Positions 1 through 7,990 of a stretch of DNA of 64,000 nt are shown one piece after another; the first letter of the stretch is position 1, and every line of letters starts with the position of its first letter. The translations under genes were made by a program, and so were the position numbers. Source of the stretch: Planctomycetota bacterium (lineage in GTDB: Bacteria > Planctomycetota > Phycisphaerae > Sedimentisphaerales > Anaerohalosphaeraceae); contig VRUI01000010.1 in NCBI GenBank assembly GCA_019456225.1, positions 1 through 64,000 on the forward strand, in the 5' to 3' direction. The notes under the pieces are model-generated. The model did not search any database. It was given only the letters and a program-made list of their open reading frames with translations, and was not told where the DNA came from.

Positions 1-76
1 AGGAACCGCCGTGGTACGGAACCGTACGCCCGGTGGTGTGGGAGGACGGCGGGAGCAATCCCGCCTCCTACCCGAT
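1..76 (+). mobile_element. Group II intron 3' end (domains V and VI), partial
   Basis: This is the ribozyme end of a bacterial group II intron; the rest lies left of the window. Domain V is visible at 5-37: ACCGCCG (5-11) pairs with CGGTGGT (31-37) with one G-U pair, and GTACG (14-18) pairs with CGTAC (23-27) around a GAAC tetraloop, with a small 3' bulge at 28-30. Domain VI follows at 41-73: GGAGG pairs with CCTCC and CGGGA with TCCCG, closed by a GCAA tetraloop at 55-58. The branch-point adenosine is probably A70, and the intron should end at or next to base 76, about 7 nt beyond it. The structure and spacing are those of active introns, but whether the intron and its reverse transcriptase are intact cannot be seen. 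Confidence 0.8.
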
Positions 77-228
77 AGGCACCTTGGAATTGTGGACGCC
101 AGGTGTCGCGTGTAAGGCTTTGGTGGAAAACACACAGGTATTTCCTCAGCTACTTATCCATTTTAGGCTAAATATCTCTCAATTTGGCTATTAATAGTCA
201 AATGGTGGAATAAAATGTAAAAAAATGA

Positions 229-256
229 TTGCAAAATGGAAATATTCCGATATAAT
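229..256 (+). promoter_or_regulatory. Sigma-70-type promoter for rpsO
   Basis: A TTGCAA box (229-234) lies 16 bp before a perfect TATAAT box (251-256), about 95 bp upstream of the rpsO start. The same TTGCAA-16 bp-TATANT layout recurs before the Fur-family gene at 22497, which supports it as the local housekeeping promoter form. Confidence 0.55.
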
Positions 257-299
257 TCGCTACTTGACTGCATAATCGCAGTGAATTGTAAGTGTACGG

Positions 300-321
300 G
301 CGGCATATTTGTAGATGCCGC
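300..321 (+). promoter_or_regulatory. Leader hairpin upstream of rpsO
   Basis: GCGGCAT (300-306) and ATGCCGC (315-321) form a perfect 7-bp stem with an 8-nt loop in the predicted rpsO mRNA leader, 30 nt before the start codon. S15 represses its own mRNA in several bacteria through leader structures that differ between phyla. A regulatory role here is inference from position. Confidence 0.4.
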
Positions 322-350
322 TGAATTATTTTGAAAGGTTTTAAACCAGT

Positions 351-617
351 ATGTTGACGAAGGAAAAGAAAAACTCGATTATTGAAGATTATCGCCTCAC
401 TGACGCTGATACGGGCTCACCAGAGGTTCAAGTTGCATTATTAACCACTCGTATCAACGAACTAACTGAGCACCTTAAGACTCACAAAAAGGACCACTCT
501 TCCAGAAGAGGCCTTCTGAAAATGGTAGGTACAAGGTCTTCCCTGCTCAAATACGTCCGTAACAATGACATAGAGCGTTATCGTGAAATAATCAAGAAGC
601 TCGGATTACGTAAATAA
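351..617 (+). CDS. rpsO: 30S ribosomal protein S15
   Basis: This is small-subunit ribosomal protein S15, which binds the central domain of 16S rRNA and nucleates platform assembly. The 88-residue protein has the family's usual length. It carries the hallmark stretches [11 protein letters not shown] (residues 23-33) and [12 protein letters not shown], followed by the C-terminal LLKYVRNND helix. The ATG is preceded by a GAAAGG ribosome-binding site. pnp follows after 150 nt in the same direction, the classic rpsO-pnp arrangement found across bacteria. A promoter and a leader hairpin precede the gene. No terminator is visible between rpsO and pnp, so co-transcription is likely. Confidence 0.97.
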   Translation: MLTKEKKNSIIEDYRLTDADTGSPEVQVALLTTRINELTEHLKTHKKDHSSRRGLLKMVGTRSSLLKYVRNNDIERYREIIKKLGLRK

Positions 618-767
618 TCCGAAAAAGAAGTTGTGTTGGTTTTGATGTGCTTTGACTGCTCTGATTGTCAGGTTCTCATCTCTGATGCTGGAAAATTAAG
701 TGACCGGTTACCGTGATCGAGTCAAAGCAATGTAAAGAAGAAGACGAATAGAAAGAAGAAAAAGTTT

Positions 768-2903
768 ATGTTTGAAGTGACTAAAGTAGAGAGAGAAATT
801 GGGGGAAAGAAGTTAACAATAGAGACAGGTAAGATCGCCCGTCAGGCACATGGATCGGTACTTGTTCAATGCGGGGACACGATTGTTCATGTTACCGCGA
901 CCTCGGCAAAACCAAGATTTGACGATATCGACTATTTCCCGTTGAGTGTCGATTATCGTGAAAAACTCAGTGCTGCCGGTAAATTTCCCGGCGGGTTTAT
1001 GAAGCGAGAAGGTCGTCCCACGACCAAAGAGATTTTGACGGCCAGAATGATCGACCGTCCGATCCGTCCGCTTTTCCCGGATGGATATTTTGACGAAGTT
1101 CAGATACTCTGTAACGTTCTTAGTGCAGACACTGAAAATGACCCCGACGTCCTTGCGATGGTCGGTGCCAGTGCCGCACTTGTAATTAGCAAGATACCGT
1201 TCCAGGGCCCGCTTGGCGCATGCCGACTCAGCCGTGTTGACGGTAAATTTATTATCAATCCTACTCACACAGAACGTGAGACAAGCGATTACAATCTCGT
1301 CCTCGCCGGACGCCGCGAAGCGATCAACATGATCGAAGTAGACGCAAAGCAGGTGTCCGAAGACGTTGTCGCAGACGGCATCGAGACGGCTCATAAGGCC
1401 ATTATAGAGCTTTGCGACATGCTGGAAGAACTTCGTTCCAAGTGCGGAGTCGAAAAAGAAATCCCAGAGATCGAAAGCGATGACGAACTCGCTGCAAAGG
1501 TAAAAGACGAATACTTCCCGCGTTTCTACGAAGCAGTCCAGATACCGGCTAAAGCAGATCGCACCGCAGCCGTTAAAGAGATCATCACCGAAGCAACCGA
1601 AAAATACACTGTCGCCGCAGAAGGCGAAGAAGAAGCTGCTTGTTCAAAGGGCCTCTTTAAACGCATCATCAGCAAGATCGAAAAGTCTGCTGTAAGAACC
1701 CTGATTCTCGAAGGCAAGCGTCCCGACGGCAGGGGATATGACGATGTTCGCCCGATCGAATGCGAAGTCGGCCTGCTGCCAAGAGCACACGGTTCGGCCT
1801 TGTTTACACGCGGCGAAACACAGGGACTGGTATCGGTTACACTCGGAACCGGCCGCGACGAGCAGATCGTCGACGGTCTCCAGGATGAATATGGACAGAA
1901 CTTCATGCTCCATTACAACTTCCCTCCCTCATCGGTTGGCGAAGTTCGTTTCATCAGGGGACCCGGACGACGCGAGATCGGTCATGGTGTACTCGCTGAA
2001 AAAGCCCTGGAACAGGCAATGCCTTCAAAAGAGGATTTCCCGTACACTGTTAAGATCGTCTCGGAGATCACAGAGTCAAACGGTTCAAGCTCGCAGGCTT
2101 CGATCTGCGGCGGAACACTGGCAATGATGGACGCCGGTGTCCCAATAGCCAACCCGGTCGCAGGTATCTCAGTAGGTATGATCAGCGACGGTGACAGGTA
2201 TGAACTCATCACCGACATTCTTGGTGACGAGGACCACTTTGGCGATATGGACTTTAAGGTCGCCGGCACAAAAAACGGTATCACTGCTATCCAGCTTGAT
2301 ATTAAGGCTTCAGGCCTTGACGGTAAGATTCTTAGAGAGACCCTTGCAAAGGCAAAAACAGCAAGGCTCGCAATCCTTGAAAGCATGGCAAAGGCTATCA
2401 GCGAACCTCGTGCAGAGATGAGCGAGTACGCACCGAAGATGATCAGTCTCAAGATCGATCCTGACTTTATCGGTAAGGTCATCGGCCCTGGCGGCAAGAT
2501 GATCAAATCGATCCAGGAAACCACCGGTGCAAAGATCGAGATCGAAGAAGACGGCACTGTCAAATTCAGTTGCGTAGGCGGCGACGGTCACCTTAAGGCA
2601 AGGGACATAGTCGAAGGAATGACTACCCCGCCAAAGGTTGGCAAAATATATGAAAACGCCAAAGTTGTATCGGTAAAGGACTTCGGAGCGTTCGTGGAAT
2701 TGACCCCGGGCGTTGAAGGACTTTGCCATATCAGCGAACTTTGCGACGGATATATCAAGAACGTATCAGACGTTTGCAAAGAGGGCGATTTCATTGCTGT
2801 TAAACTGCTTCTGATCGACGATCAGGGCAGATTTAAACTTTCGCGAAAAGCTGCTTTAGCCGAACTCGAAGGTGACAATAAATCTGAAGAGAAGAAAGAG
2901 TAA
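768..2903 (+). CDS. pnp: Polyribonucleotide nucleotidyltransferase (PNPase)
   Basis: PNPase is a trimeric 3'-to-5' phosphorolytic exoribonuclease that degrades mRNA using phosphate and can also add 3' tails. The 711-residue protein shows the full family layout. A first RNase PH-like domain carries FPGGFMKREGRP and RMIDRPIRPLFP. An alpha-helical linker is followed by the second, catalytic RNase PH domain, starting near residue 320 with DGRGYDDVRPIECEVG and containing FPPSSVGEVRFIRGPGRREIGHG-type signatures. A KH domain has its GPGG loop near residue 573, and an S1 RNA-binding domain spans about 624-695. The C-terminal tail is charged. It lies downstream of rpsO and probably shares its transcript, as in many bacteria where PNPase also controls its own message. 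Confidence 0.97.
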   Translation: MFEVTKVEREIGGKKLTIETGKIARQAHGSVLVQCGDTIVHVTATSAKPRFDDIDYFPLSVDYREKLSAAGKFPGGFMKREGRPTTKEILTARMIDRPIRPLFPDGYFDEVQILCNVLSADTENDPDVLAMVGASAALVISKIPFQGPLGACRLSRVDGKFIINPTHTERETSDYNLVLAGRREAINMIEVDAKQVSEDVVADGIETAHKAIIELCDMLEELRSKCGVEKEIPEIESDDELAAKVKDEYFPRFYEAVQIPAKADRTAAVKEIITEATEKYTVAAEGEEEAACSKGLFKRIISKIEKSAVRTLILEGKRPDGRGYDDVRPIECEVGLLPRAHGSALFTRGETQGLVSVTLGTGRDEQIVDGLQDEYGQNFMLHYNFPPSSVGEVRFIRGPGRREIGHGVLAEKALEQAMPSKEDFPYTVKIVSEITESNGSSSQASICGGTLAMMDAGVPIANPVAGISVGMISDGDRYELITDILGDEDHFGDMDFKVAGTKNGITAIQLDIKASGLDGKILRETLAKAKTARLAILESMAKAISEPRAEMSEYAPKMISLKIDPDFIGKVIGPGGKMIKSIQETTGAKIEIEEDGTVKFSCVGGDGHLKARDIVEGMTTPPKVGKIYENAKVVSVKDFGAFVELTPGVEGLCHISELCDGYIKNVSDVCKEGDFIAVKLLLIDDQGRFKLSRKAALAELEGDNKSEEKKE

Positions 2904-2929
2904 GTAAAAATTAAATATGTAGCGTAGTT

Positions 2930-3023
2930 TTTGCAATAGTTGCAAAGCCATAGAACCAGCAGCTGGTTAGTGACCAAAATTTTGGTGTGGTGTGACAGGT
3001 TCTGCTCGTTTGGCCGAGCGCGG
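2930..3023 (+). promoter_or_regulatory. Structured 5' leader of the cold-shock gene (four hairpins)
   Basis: Four successive inverted repeats sit between pnp and the cold-shock start codon: TTTGCAA/TTGCAAA (2930-2946), AACCAG/CTGGTT (2954-2968), the perfect palindrome ACCAAAATTTTGGT (2973-2986), and GCTCG/CGAGC with a 6-nt loop (about 3004-3019). Long folded leaders that act as temperature sensors are known for cspA mRNAs. Such a role here is inference. Confidence 0.45.
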
Positions 3024-3045
3024 TTTATGTAAAAGGAGGCATTTA

Positions 3046-3291
3046 ATGGCTACGGGTAAAGTAAAGTGGTTCGACCCGAAAAAGGGATTTGGGTTCGTCG
3101 TAAACGATGATGGTAAGGATGTATTTATACATTACACCAGTATTGACGGCGAGGGATTCAGATGCCTGAAGAATGGTGAGACAGTTGAGTACGATCAACT
3201 CGAATCGGACAAAGGTCTGCAGGGAAGAAATGTAAGGATTTCGGATATTATGCCAAAGTCCAAACCTGTAGAACAGAAGGCCGAAGTTTAA
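3046..3291 (+). CDS. Cold-shock domain protein (CspA family)
   Basis: This is a single-domain RNA/ssDNA-binding protein of the CspA family, acting as an RNA chaperone. The 81-residue protein starts GKVKWFDPKKGFGFV, with RNP1 as KGFGFV and RNP2 as DVFIHY. It has a short C-terminal extension (MPKSKPVEQKAEV) beyond the typical 67-70 residues. I place the start at the ATG at 3046 because AGGAGG lies 6-10 nt upstream and the CSD begins at once. An in-frame ATG at 2992 would only add residues without homology. The leader contains four hairpins. No strong intrinsic terminator follows. Confidence 0.93.
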   Translation: MATGKVKWFDPKKGFGFVVNDDGKDVFIHYTSIDGEGFRCLKNGETVEYDQLESDKGLQGRNVRISDIMPKSKPVEQKAEV

Positions 3292-3515
3292 GAGTTGATA
3301 TCTGCTCGAGTCTTAAAAATTGCATAAGAAGGGGGATAAGCGACCAGTCGCTTGTCGATACCGTTTCGTAGTAAAGGGACGGTTTCCGTAGGTGATATGT
3401 TGCTTAATTTCGTAAGGGAATGCCATAGATTTATTTAGTCACGGCGTTCCTGGCGATATCTCCTTGTATTGATTCCTCTATTTTCCTGAGACTGGATTTA
3501 ATTTTGCTGGTATAG
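3292..3515 (+). other. Intergenic leader with hairpins before the sigma-54 regulator
   Basis: No gene is visible here. The palindrome AAGCGACCAGTCGCTT (3338-3353) follows a GGGGG run, and a second possible stem, ACCGT/ACGGT, lies at about 3360-3393. There is no T-run behind either hairpin, so they do not look like a simple terminator. They could belong to a regulatory leader of the gene at 3516. I do not recognise a known riboswitch class. Confidence 0.3.
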
Positions 3516-4892
3516 ATGACGATGAATAATAAGGCCGTTATATTAGTTGTTGACGATAACAAAAAGCACGCTGATCTCCTTTGCGAATCGCTTAAAAAGT
3601 TATCCGCGAATATTAGCGTTCTTTATGATGGGCAAGAGGCGATGGACTTCATCGAGCACCATCATGTCGACCTGATCATTACAGAGTTGGATTTGCATTC
3701 GCAGACAAACGGTCTTGATATTCTGACCGCCGCGAAGACCGCAGGCTATTCGACAAATGTTATTGTTATCGCTTCCAATCCAACCATAGACTCTTGCAAA
3801 CAGGCGATTTCCCGCGGCGCACTTGATTATCTCGAAAAACCCCTCGATATTGAAAATCTCGTAGAGATCGTCGCAAAAACCTTCGATAATGCCGATAAAC
3901 TTTATAAGGTGGACAAGAATTTCATTTTCGCCGGAGTTGTCGGCCAAAGTCGCGCGATCAAGTCCGTCTTCCATATCCTGCGTCGAGTAGCCCCTACAAA
4001 TATCAGCGTACTGGTCGAAGGGCAATCAGGCACAGGAAAAGAACTCGTCGCCCGCGCTATTCATAAAAATTCCGACAGAAAAAATAAGCAGTTCATCCCG
4101 ATCAATTGTGCCGGCCTTGCCGAGTCACTTCTCGAAAGCGAACTGTTCGGCCATGCCAAAGGCGCTTTTACCGGCGCGACAGTTGACCGCAAGGGCCTTT
4201 TCGAGATCGCCGACAAAGGCACGCTCTTTCTTGATGAGATAGGCGACATGCCTATGCCGATGCAGGCCAAACTCCTGCGCGTCCTCGAAGACGGTATTAT
4301 CGTCCCTGTTGGCTCAAACAAACCTACGGTGGTCGATATTCGCGTAATAAGCGCAACCAACTGCGACCTTGCCAAACTCGTAGAGGAAAAGAAATTCCGA
4401 CAGGATCTGTATTTCCGAATAAAGGGTGTAAGCATCACTCTTCCGCCTCTTAGAAGCCGCCGGCAAGACATCCCCGAACTCTTCGGTTTTTTCCTCAAGG
4501 AAGTTTGCAGCGAACTGGGAAGAAGTATCTCCCGGATCACAGAAGCGGCTATGAGCATCCTTCAGGGATACGACTGGCCGGGCAATATCCGCCAGCTCAG
4601 GCAATGCATCAAAATAATGGTAGTCATGTGCGAAGGCGACACGCTTGACGTTATCGACATCCCGCCAGAGATCAACCGAATTAAACAGATCGAAGGCCAG
4701 GTCGCCCCTTACGCCCGCCAGGTCGTAGGCGTACAGATGCCCGATATATCAGACATGTCCCTGGAAGAGCTCGAGCAGATGCACATACGAAGCGTCCTCG
4801 AAAAAACACAGGGGAACAGATCAGAAGCGGCAAAGATTCTAAAAATAGGCGAAAGAACCCTATACAGAAAAATCAAAGAGTACAATATCTGA
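3516..4892 (+). CDS. Sigma-54-dependent transcriptional activator with degenerate receiver domain (NtrC family)
   Basis: This bacterial enhancer-binding protein uses ATP hydrolysis to open sigma-54 promoters. Of 458 residues, 1-123 form a receiver domain, about 140-375 an AAA+ domain, and 425-458 a Fis-type helix-turn-helix. The AAA+ domain looks fully functional: Walker A GQSGTGKE (169-176), the sigma-54 contact loop GAFTGA, and Walker B TLFLDEIGD. The receiver is unusual. The acidic pair D13-D14 and K108 are kept, but the phosphoacceptor position is Glu57 (codon 3684-3686) and the switch Thr position is Ala86. Phosphorylation is therefore unlikely and the protein may be constitutively active or controlled otherwise. 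No histidine kinase adjoins it. The start could also be the ATG at 3522. Confidence 0.92.
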   Translation: MTMNNKAVILVVDDNKKHADLLCESLKKLSANISVLYDGQEAMDFIEHHHVDLIITELDLHSQTNGLDILTAAKTAGYSTNVIVIASNPTIDSCKQAISRGALDYLEKPLDIENLVEIVAKTFDNADKLYKVDKNFIFAGVVGQSRAIKSVFHILRRVAPTNISVLVEGQSGTGKELVARAIHKNSDRKNKQFIPINCAGLAESLLESELFGHAKGAFTGATVDRKGLFEIADKGTLFLDEIGDMPMPMQAKLLRVLEDGIIVPVGSNKPTVVDIRVISATNCDLAKLVEEKKFRQDLYFRIKGVSITLPPLRSRRQDIPELFGFFLKEVCSELGRSISRITEAAMSILQGYDWPGNIRQLRQCIKIMVVMCEGDTLDVIDIPPEINRIKQIEGQVAPYARQVVGVQMPDISDMSLEELEQMHIRSVLEKTQGNRSEAAKILKIGERTLYRKIKEYNI

Positions 4893-4914
4893 TCCCGGTC
4901 ACTCAAAACAAAAG

Positions 4915-4949
4915 CCCGAAGCGCGAGGGCAGGGATAATCACTGTGCTC
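4915..4949 (+). repeat. Dispersed repeat, family A (copy 1)
   Basis: This 35-bp sequence beginning CCCGAAGCGCGAGGGCAGGG recurs almost unchanged at 44557-44591, and in part, inverted, at 58057-58080. It lies between two convergent genes. Confidence 0.7.
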
Positions 4950-4974
4950 AATAAACACTAAAACCTGACAATTA

Positions 4975-6285
4975 CTACAAGTTTTTCGACTGCTCTTGAA
5001 GCGTCTGTAGCACCTTACGCTCTTTAGGATTAATAAACAAAAACAAAACACTAATAACAACAGCCTGAAAAACTCCCCAGAAAATCAATATCTCACCATA
5101 GTCCATCATTTTGTCAAATTCACCGGCTAGTTTCTTTCCGATTATCGACGACAAATTCATCATTGCCATATACATCGTAAATTGCGTACCCGCAACGGCT
5201 GGCAAAGAAATGTCCATACACATAGCGAACAGCGAAACGCTAAGTGCGCCAAAGATAATACCTTCTGCACTAAAGAAGATTTTTACCGCAAAAGTATTCG
5301 ACCAGTATTGCGGGTTGCAGCCAAAATAAATATAGCAGGAGCCAAACAAGATCGTCGCGGCGATAGCAATCTTTTTATGTCCAATTTTATCTGCAAGAAA
5401 CCCGCCAATAAAGCATCCGGCGATAGTGTATAATTCTACAATTCCCCTCATTGCAGAAAAATCAACGTCCTTCCAGCCTTGATTTTGGATATAGTAAACC
5501 GAACCATAAGCAATATGCAGTTCAATAGCGGTTTTGATCACTACGCAAAGAGCGAGCATTATAAGTGCAGAGCGTATGGAAAATGCCTTTATGACCGTCT
5601 GCAAAAACAAACTAGTCGATGTTGAAATCTCCTGTTTTTCAGCACCCATTGCTTTTCCTTTTGTCCAGGGCATGAGTTTTTCTCCATCGCGTTCTCTAAT
5701 CAATATCGGAAGCAGCATTATCCCAAACAGCACAGCAGCCTGAACTGCCATCGCCGTCTTCATGTCATAATGCCCCATCACTTTCGCCAGAACATACGCA
5801 CAAAAAGCAGCTCCCCCGGATGCGGACCCGAACATAAGCCCATTAACCATGGCCCTTTCTTTTTCTTCAAGGATATCTACAGCCAAAGCATCCACAGCGA
5901 CATCCTGCATTGATGCGAAAACATTTGCGATAAATACGAGAGCAAACAATAATTTCATGTTTTCTGTTAAATCAGGTATGAAGATCATCGCAGCCAAGGT
6001 CAGCATCATGCAAAGCTGGGCAAATATTATCCAAGGCCGTCGCTTACCCATTGACCTGATAGTAAACCGGTCGACCAGTGGCCCCCAGACAAACTTAAAC
6101 GCCCATGGAAGTATCGAGAATGCGGTAAGATCGGCTACAGTTTTAACATCAAATCCTTTGCCCGCCATATATGAAGCAAGCAGATATGTAACGAATCCAA
6201 ACGGCATACCTTGCGAGAAATACATGGCACAAAGGGTAAAAACACGAGCGTATTTATTGTCAGTCAAGTTCATAGAGGTTTCCAT
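4975..6285 (-). CDS. Major facilitator transporter, AmpG-like
   Basis: This is a polytopic inner-membrane transporter of 436 residues with about 12 hydrophobic segments. The N-terminal half matches the AmpG/muropeptide permease group. It has a QGMPFGFVTYLLASY first helix, the PWAFKFVWGPLVDR loop, GKRRPWI before the next helix, and the family-typical segment FASMQDVAVDALAVDIL (compare ASATQDIxxDA in AmpG). AmpG proteins import anhydro-muropeptides for cell-wall recycling, but the substrate cannot be fixed from sequence and transport of other compounds is possible. The start may be the first ATG or Met5, which has GGAAA upstream. It lies 33 nt downstream of accD on the same strand. No intrinsic terminator is seen before the convergent regulator. 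Confidence 0.8.
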   Translation of the reverse strand: METSMNLTDNKYARVFTLCAMYFSQGMPFGFVTYLLASYMAGKGFDVKTVADLTAFSILPWAFKFVWGPLVDRFTIRSMGKRRPWIIFAQLCMMLTLAAMIFIPDLTENMKLLFALVFIANVFASMQDVAVDALAVDILEEKERAMVNGLMFGSASGGAAFCAYVLAKVMGHYDMKTAMAVQAAVLFGIMLLPILIRERDGEKLMPWTKGKAMGAEKQEISTSTSLFLQTVIKAFSIRSALIMLALCVVIKTAIELHIAYGSVYYIQNQGWKDVDFSAMRGIVELYTIAGCFIGGFLADKIGHKKIAIAATILFGSCYIYFGCNPQYWSNTFAVKIFFSAEGIIFGALSVSLFAMCMDISLPAVAGTQFTMYMAMMNLSSIIGKKLAGEFDKMMDYGEILIFWGVFQAVVISVLFLFINPKERKVLQTLQEQSKNL

Positions 6286-6318
6286 ACCTGACGGCTGAAT
6301 AAAAAAGAATTGAGCAGG

Positions 6319-7224
6319 TTATTTCCCACAGTAATCGATAAGACGCCCGATCTCTTTGCGAAGATCTTTTCGGTGTGTGATCATATCTACAAACCCGTGT
6401 TCGAGCAGAAACTCTGCCCTTTGAAAACCTTCCGGCAGTTCGATCTTTATGGTTTGTTTAATGGTCCTTGGCCCGGCAAACCCTATCAGTGCATTCGGTT
6501 CTGCGATAATGATATCCCCCAGCATTGCAAAGCTCGCCGATACTCCGCCGGTCGTCGGGTCGCTCAGTATCGAGATGAACAAACCGCCCGCTTCATCCAG
6601 TTTTCCAATTGCCGCGCTTGTCTTAGCCATCTGACCGAGCGACACAACACCTTCGTGCATCCTTGCTCCGCCGCTGCAACTGACTACAATAAGCGGAAGC
6701 GACTCTTCGATGGCCTGGTCGACCGCCTTGCAGAACTTCTCGCCGACAACCATTCCCATCGACCCGCCAAGAAAGCCAAAGTTCATCACCGCAAGCATAA
6801 CGCCTCTGCCTCGAATAAAAGCTTTGCCCGTAAGCATCGCCTCGCATCCCTTCGCGTCGTCGTCAACTTTAATACGGTCCTTGTATTTCACGCCGCGAGC
6901 CTCAAACTGAAGCGGGTCTAGCGAAGTAAGATCCGCGAGAATTTCCTCGAACGAACCGACGTCAACAAGCTGCTTTACACGGGTGGGCCCGTCAATGCGA
7001 AAATGAGCATCGCATTCCGGACAGACGTTGAGATTCTTATCGACAATCTTGCGGTAGAGCATATGCTGACAAGCAGGGCACGCAAGCCACAGACCGTCGG
7101 GCATTTCTTTACGCGGCTTTATCGAATAGCCGTCCCAGGATGTTTTATTTTTAGCGGGCATTTTAACTACCGTATTTTTTTTATTTTTATTATTGATTGG
7201 CTTTGATACTTTAATAGTACGCAT
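6319..7224 (-). CDS. accD: Acetyl-CoA carboxylase carboxyltransferase subunit beta
   Basis: This is the beta subunit of the carboxyltransferase that moves the carboxyl group from biotin to acetyl-CoA to form malonyl-CoA for fatty-acid synthesis. The 301-residue protein has the N-terminal four-cysteine zinc ribbon (CPAC and CPEC) that marks bacterial AccD. The crotonase-like core carries SGGARMHEG and GRGVMLAVMNFGFLGGSMG. About 30 basic, low-complexity residues precede the conserved start, so Met22 is an alternative start. accA is not in the window. It sits at the downstream end of a gap-pgk-rpe-accD run transcribed on the minus strand, so glycolytic flux and lipid precursor supply may share regulation. 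Confidence 0.95.
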   Translation of the reverse strand: MRTIKVSKPINNKNKKNTVVKMPAKNKTSWDGYSIKPRKEMPDGLWLACPACQHMLYRKIVDKNLNVCPECDAHFRIDGPTRVKQLVDVGSFEEILADLTSLDPLQFEARGVKYKDRIKVDDDAKGCEAMLTGKAFIRGRGVMLAVMNFGFLGGSMGMVVGEKFCKAVDQAIEESLPLIVVSCSGGARMHEGVVSLGQMAKTSAAIGKLDEAGGLFISILSDPTTGGVSASFAMLGDIIIAEPNALIGFAGPRTIKQTIKIELPEGFQRAEFLLEHGFVDMITHRKDLRKEIGRLIDYCGK

Positions 7225-7254
7225 TATACAGGATTTCCGGTAAAAATGCCAGTT

Positions 7255-7920
7255 CTAGTTTGAACCGGCCATTATGGCGTTAATTGCCGCTTTTCTGTCT
7301 GTTTTTCCGAAAATAGCGTTGCCGGCAACCAGCGTATCGGCCCCGTAAGATATGACCGTAGGCGTCGTAACCGGGTCAATCCCGCCGTCCACTTCAATCC
7401 GGATATTCGCCCCTGCGATTTCACGAATACGCGTGCACTTACGGGCAGCCTCATCGATCAATTCTTGCCCGCCGAATCCCGGATGAACCGTCATAACAAG
7501 CACCATGTCGCAAAGTGTAATCACTTTTTCAATCGCTTCAACCGGCGTTTCAGGATTCAGGCAAACCCCGACAGTCACGCCGAGTGAACGGAGATATTCA
7601 ATGAATTTCTCCGGTTCGTCAACCGTTTCGATATGGAAAGTGATATGGTCGGATCCGGCCTTGACAAAATCTTCGGCATACTTACCCGGGTCGGTAATCA
7701 TAAGATGCGTATCGAATACAAGCTTGCTGCACTTGCGAAGTTTAGCAACAACAGGCGCCCCGAAAGACATATTCGGCACAAAATGCCCGTCCATAATATC
7801 AAGGTGAAGCATCTTAATGCCAGCCGCTTCAACCTCGGCGATCTCCGAAGCAAGCTTCGAGAAATCCGCCGAAAGTATAGAAGGCGAAACCTCAACAGTA
7901 CCAGTTTTCGGTAAACGCAT
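7255..7920 (-). CDS. rpe: Ribulose-phosphate 3-epimerase
   Basis: This enzyme interconverts ribulose 5-phosphate and xylulose 5-phosphate in the pentose phosphate pathway. It is a 221-residue single-domain TIM barrel of normal length with all family signatures: SPSILSADFSKL at the start, HLDIMDGHFVPNMSFG with the metal-binding His and catalytic Asp, DTHLMI, MTVHPGFGGQ, and EVDGGI with the second catalytic Asp. It lies 30 nt upstream of accD and downstream of pgk. The hairpin between pgk and rpe may reduce read-through. Other pentose-phosphate genes in the window, zwf at 34356 and rpiB at 53994, are unlinked. Confidence 0.97.
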   Translation of the reverse strand: MRLPKTGTVEVSPSILSADFSKLASEIAEVEAAGIKMLHLDIMDGHFVPNMSFGAPVVAKLRKCSKLVFDTHLMITDPGKYAEDFVKAGSDHITFHIETVDEPEKFIEYLRSLGVTVGVCLNPETPVEAIEKVITLCDMVLVMTVHPGFGGQELIDEAARKCTRIREIAGANIRIEVDGGIDPVTTPTVISYGADTLVAGNAIFGKTDRKAAINAIMAGSN

Positions 7921-7939
7921 AATAATATCCCAAAAATTT

Positions 7940-7965
7940 AAAAGCGTGAGAGCGCAAGCTCTCCG
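7940..7965 (-). terminator. Probable intrinsic terminator after pgk
   Basis: On the minus strand GAGAGC and GCTCTC (7948-7963) form a 6-bp stem with a TTGC loop. After four bases the transcript has CTTTT and then a further T-rich stretch. It lies about 30 nt past the pgk stop codon and before rpe. Confidence 0.5.
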
Positions 7966-7990
7966 ATTAGACTATCAAAAAAGTTAGCCA

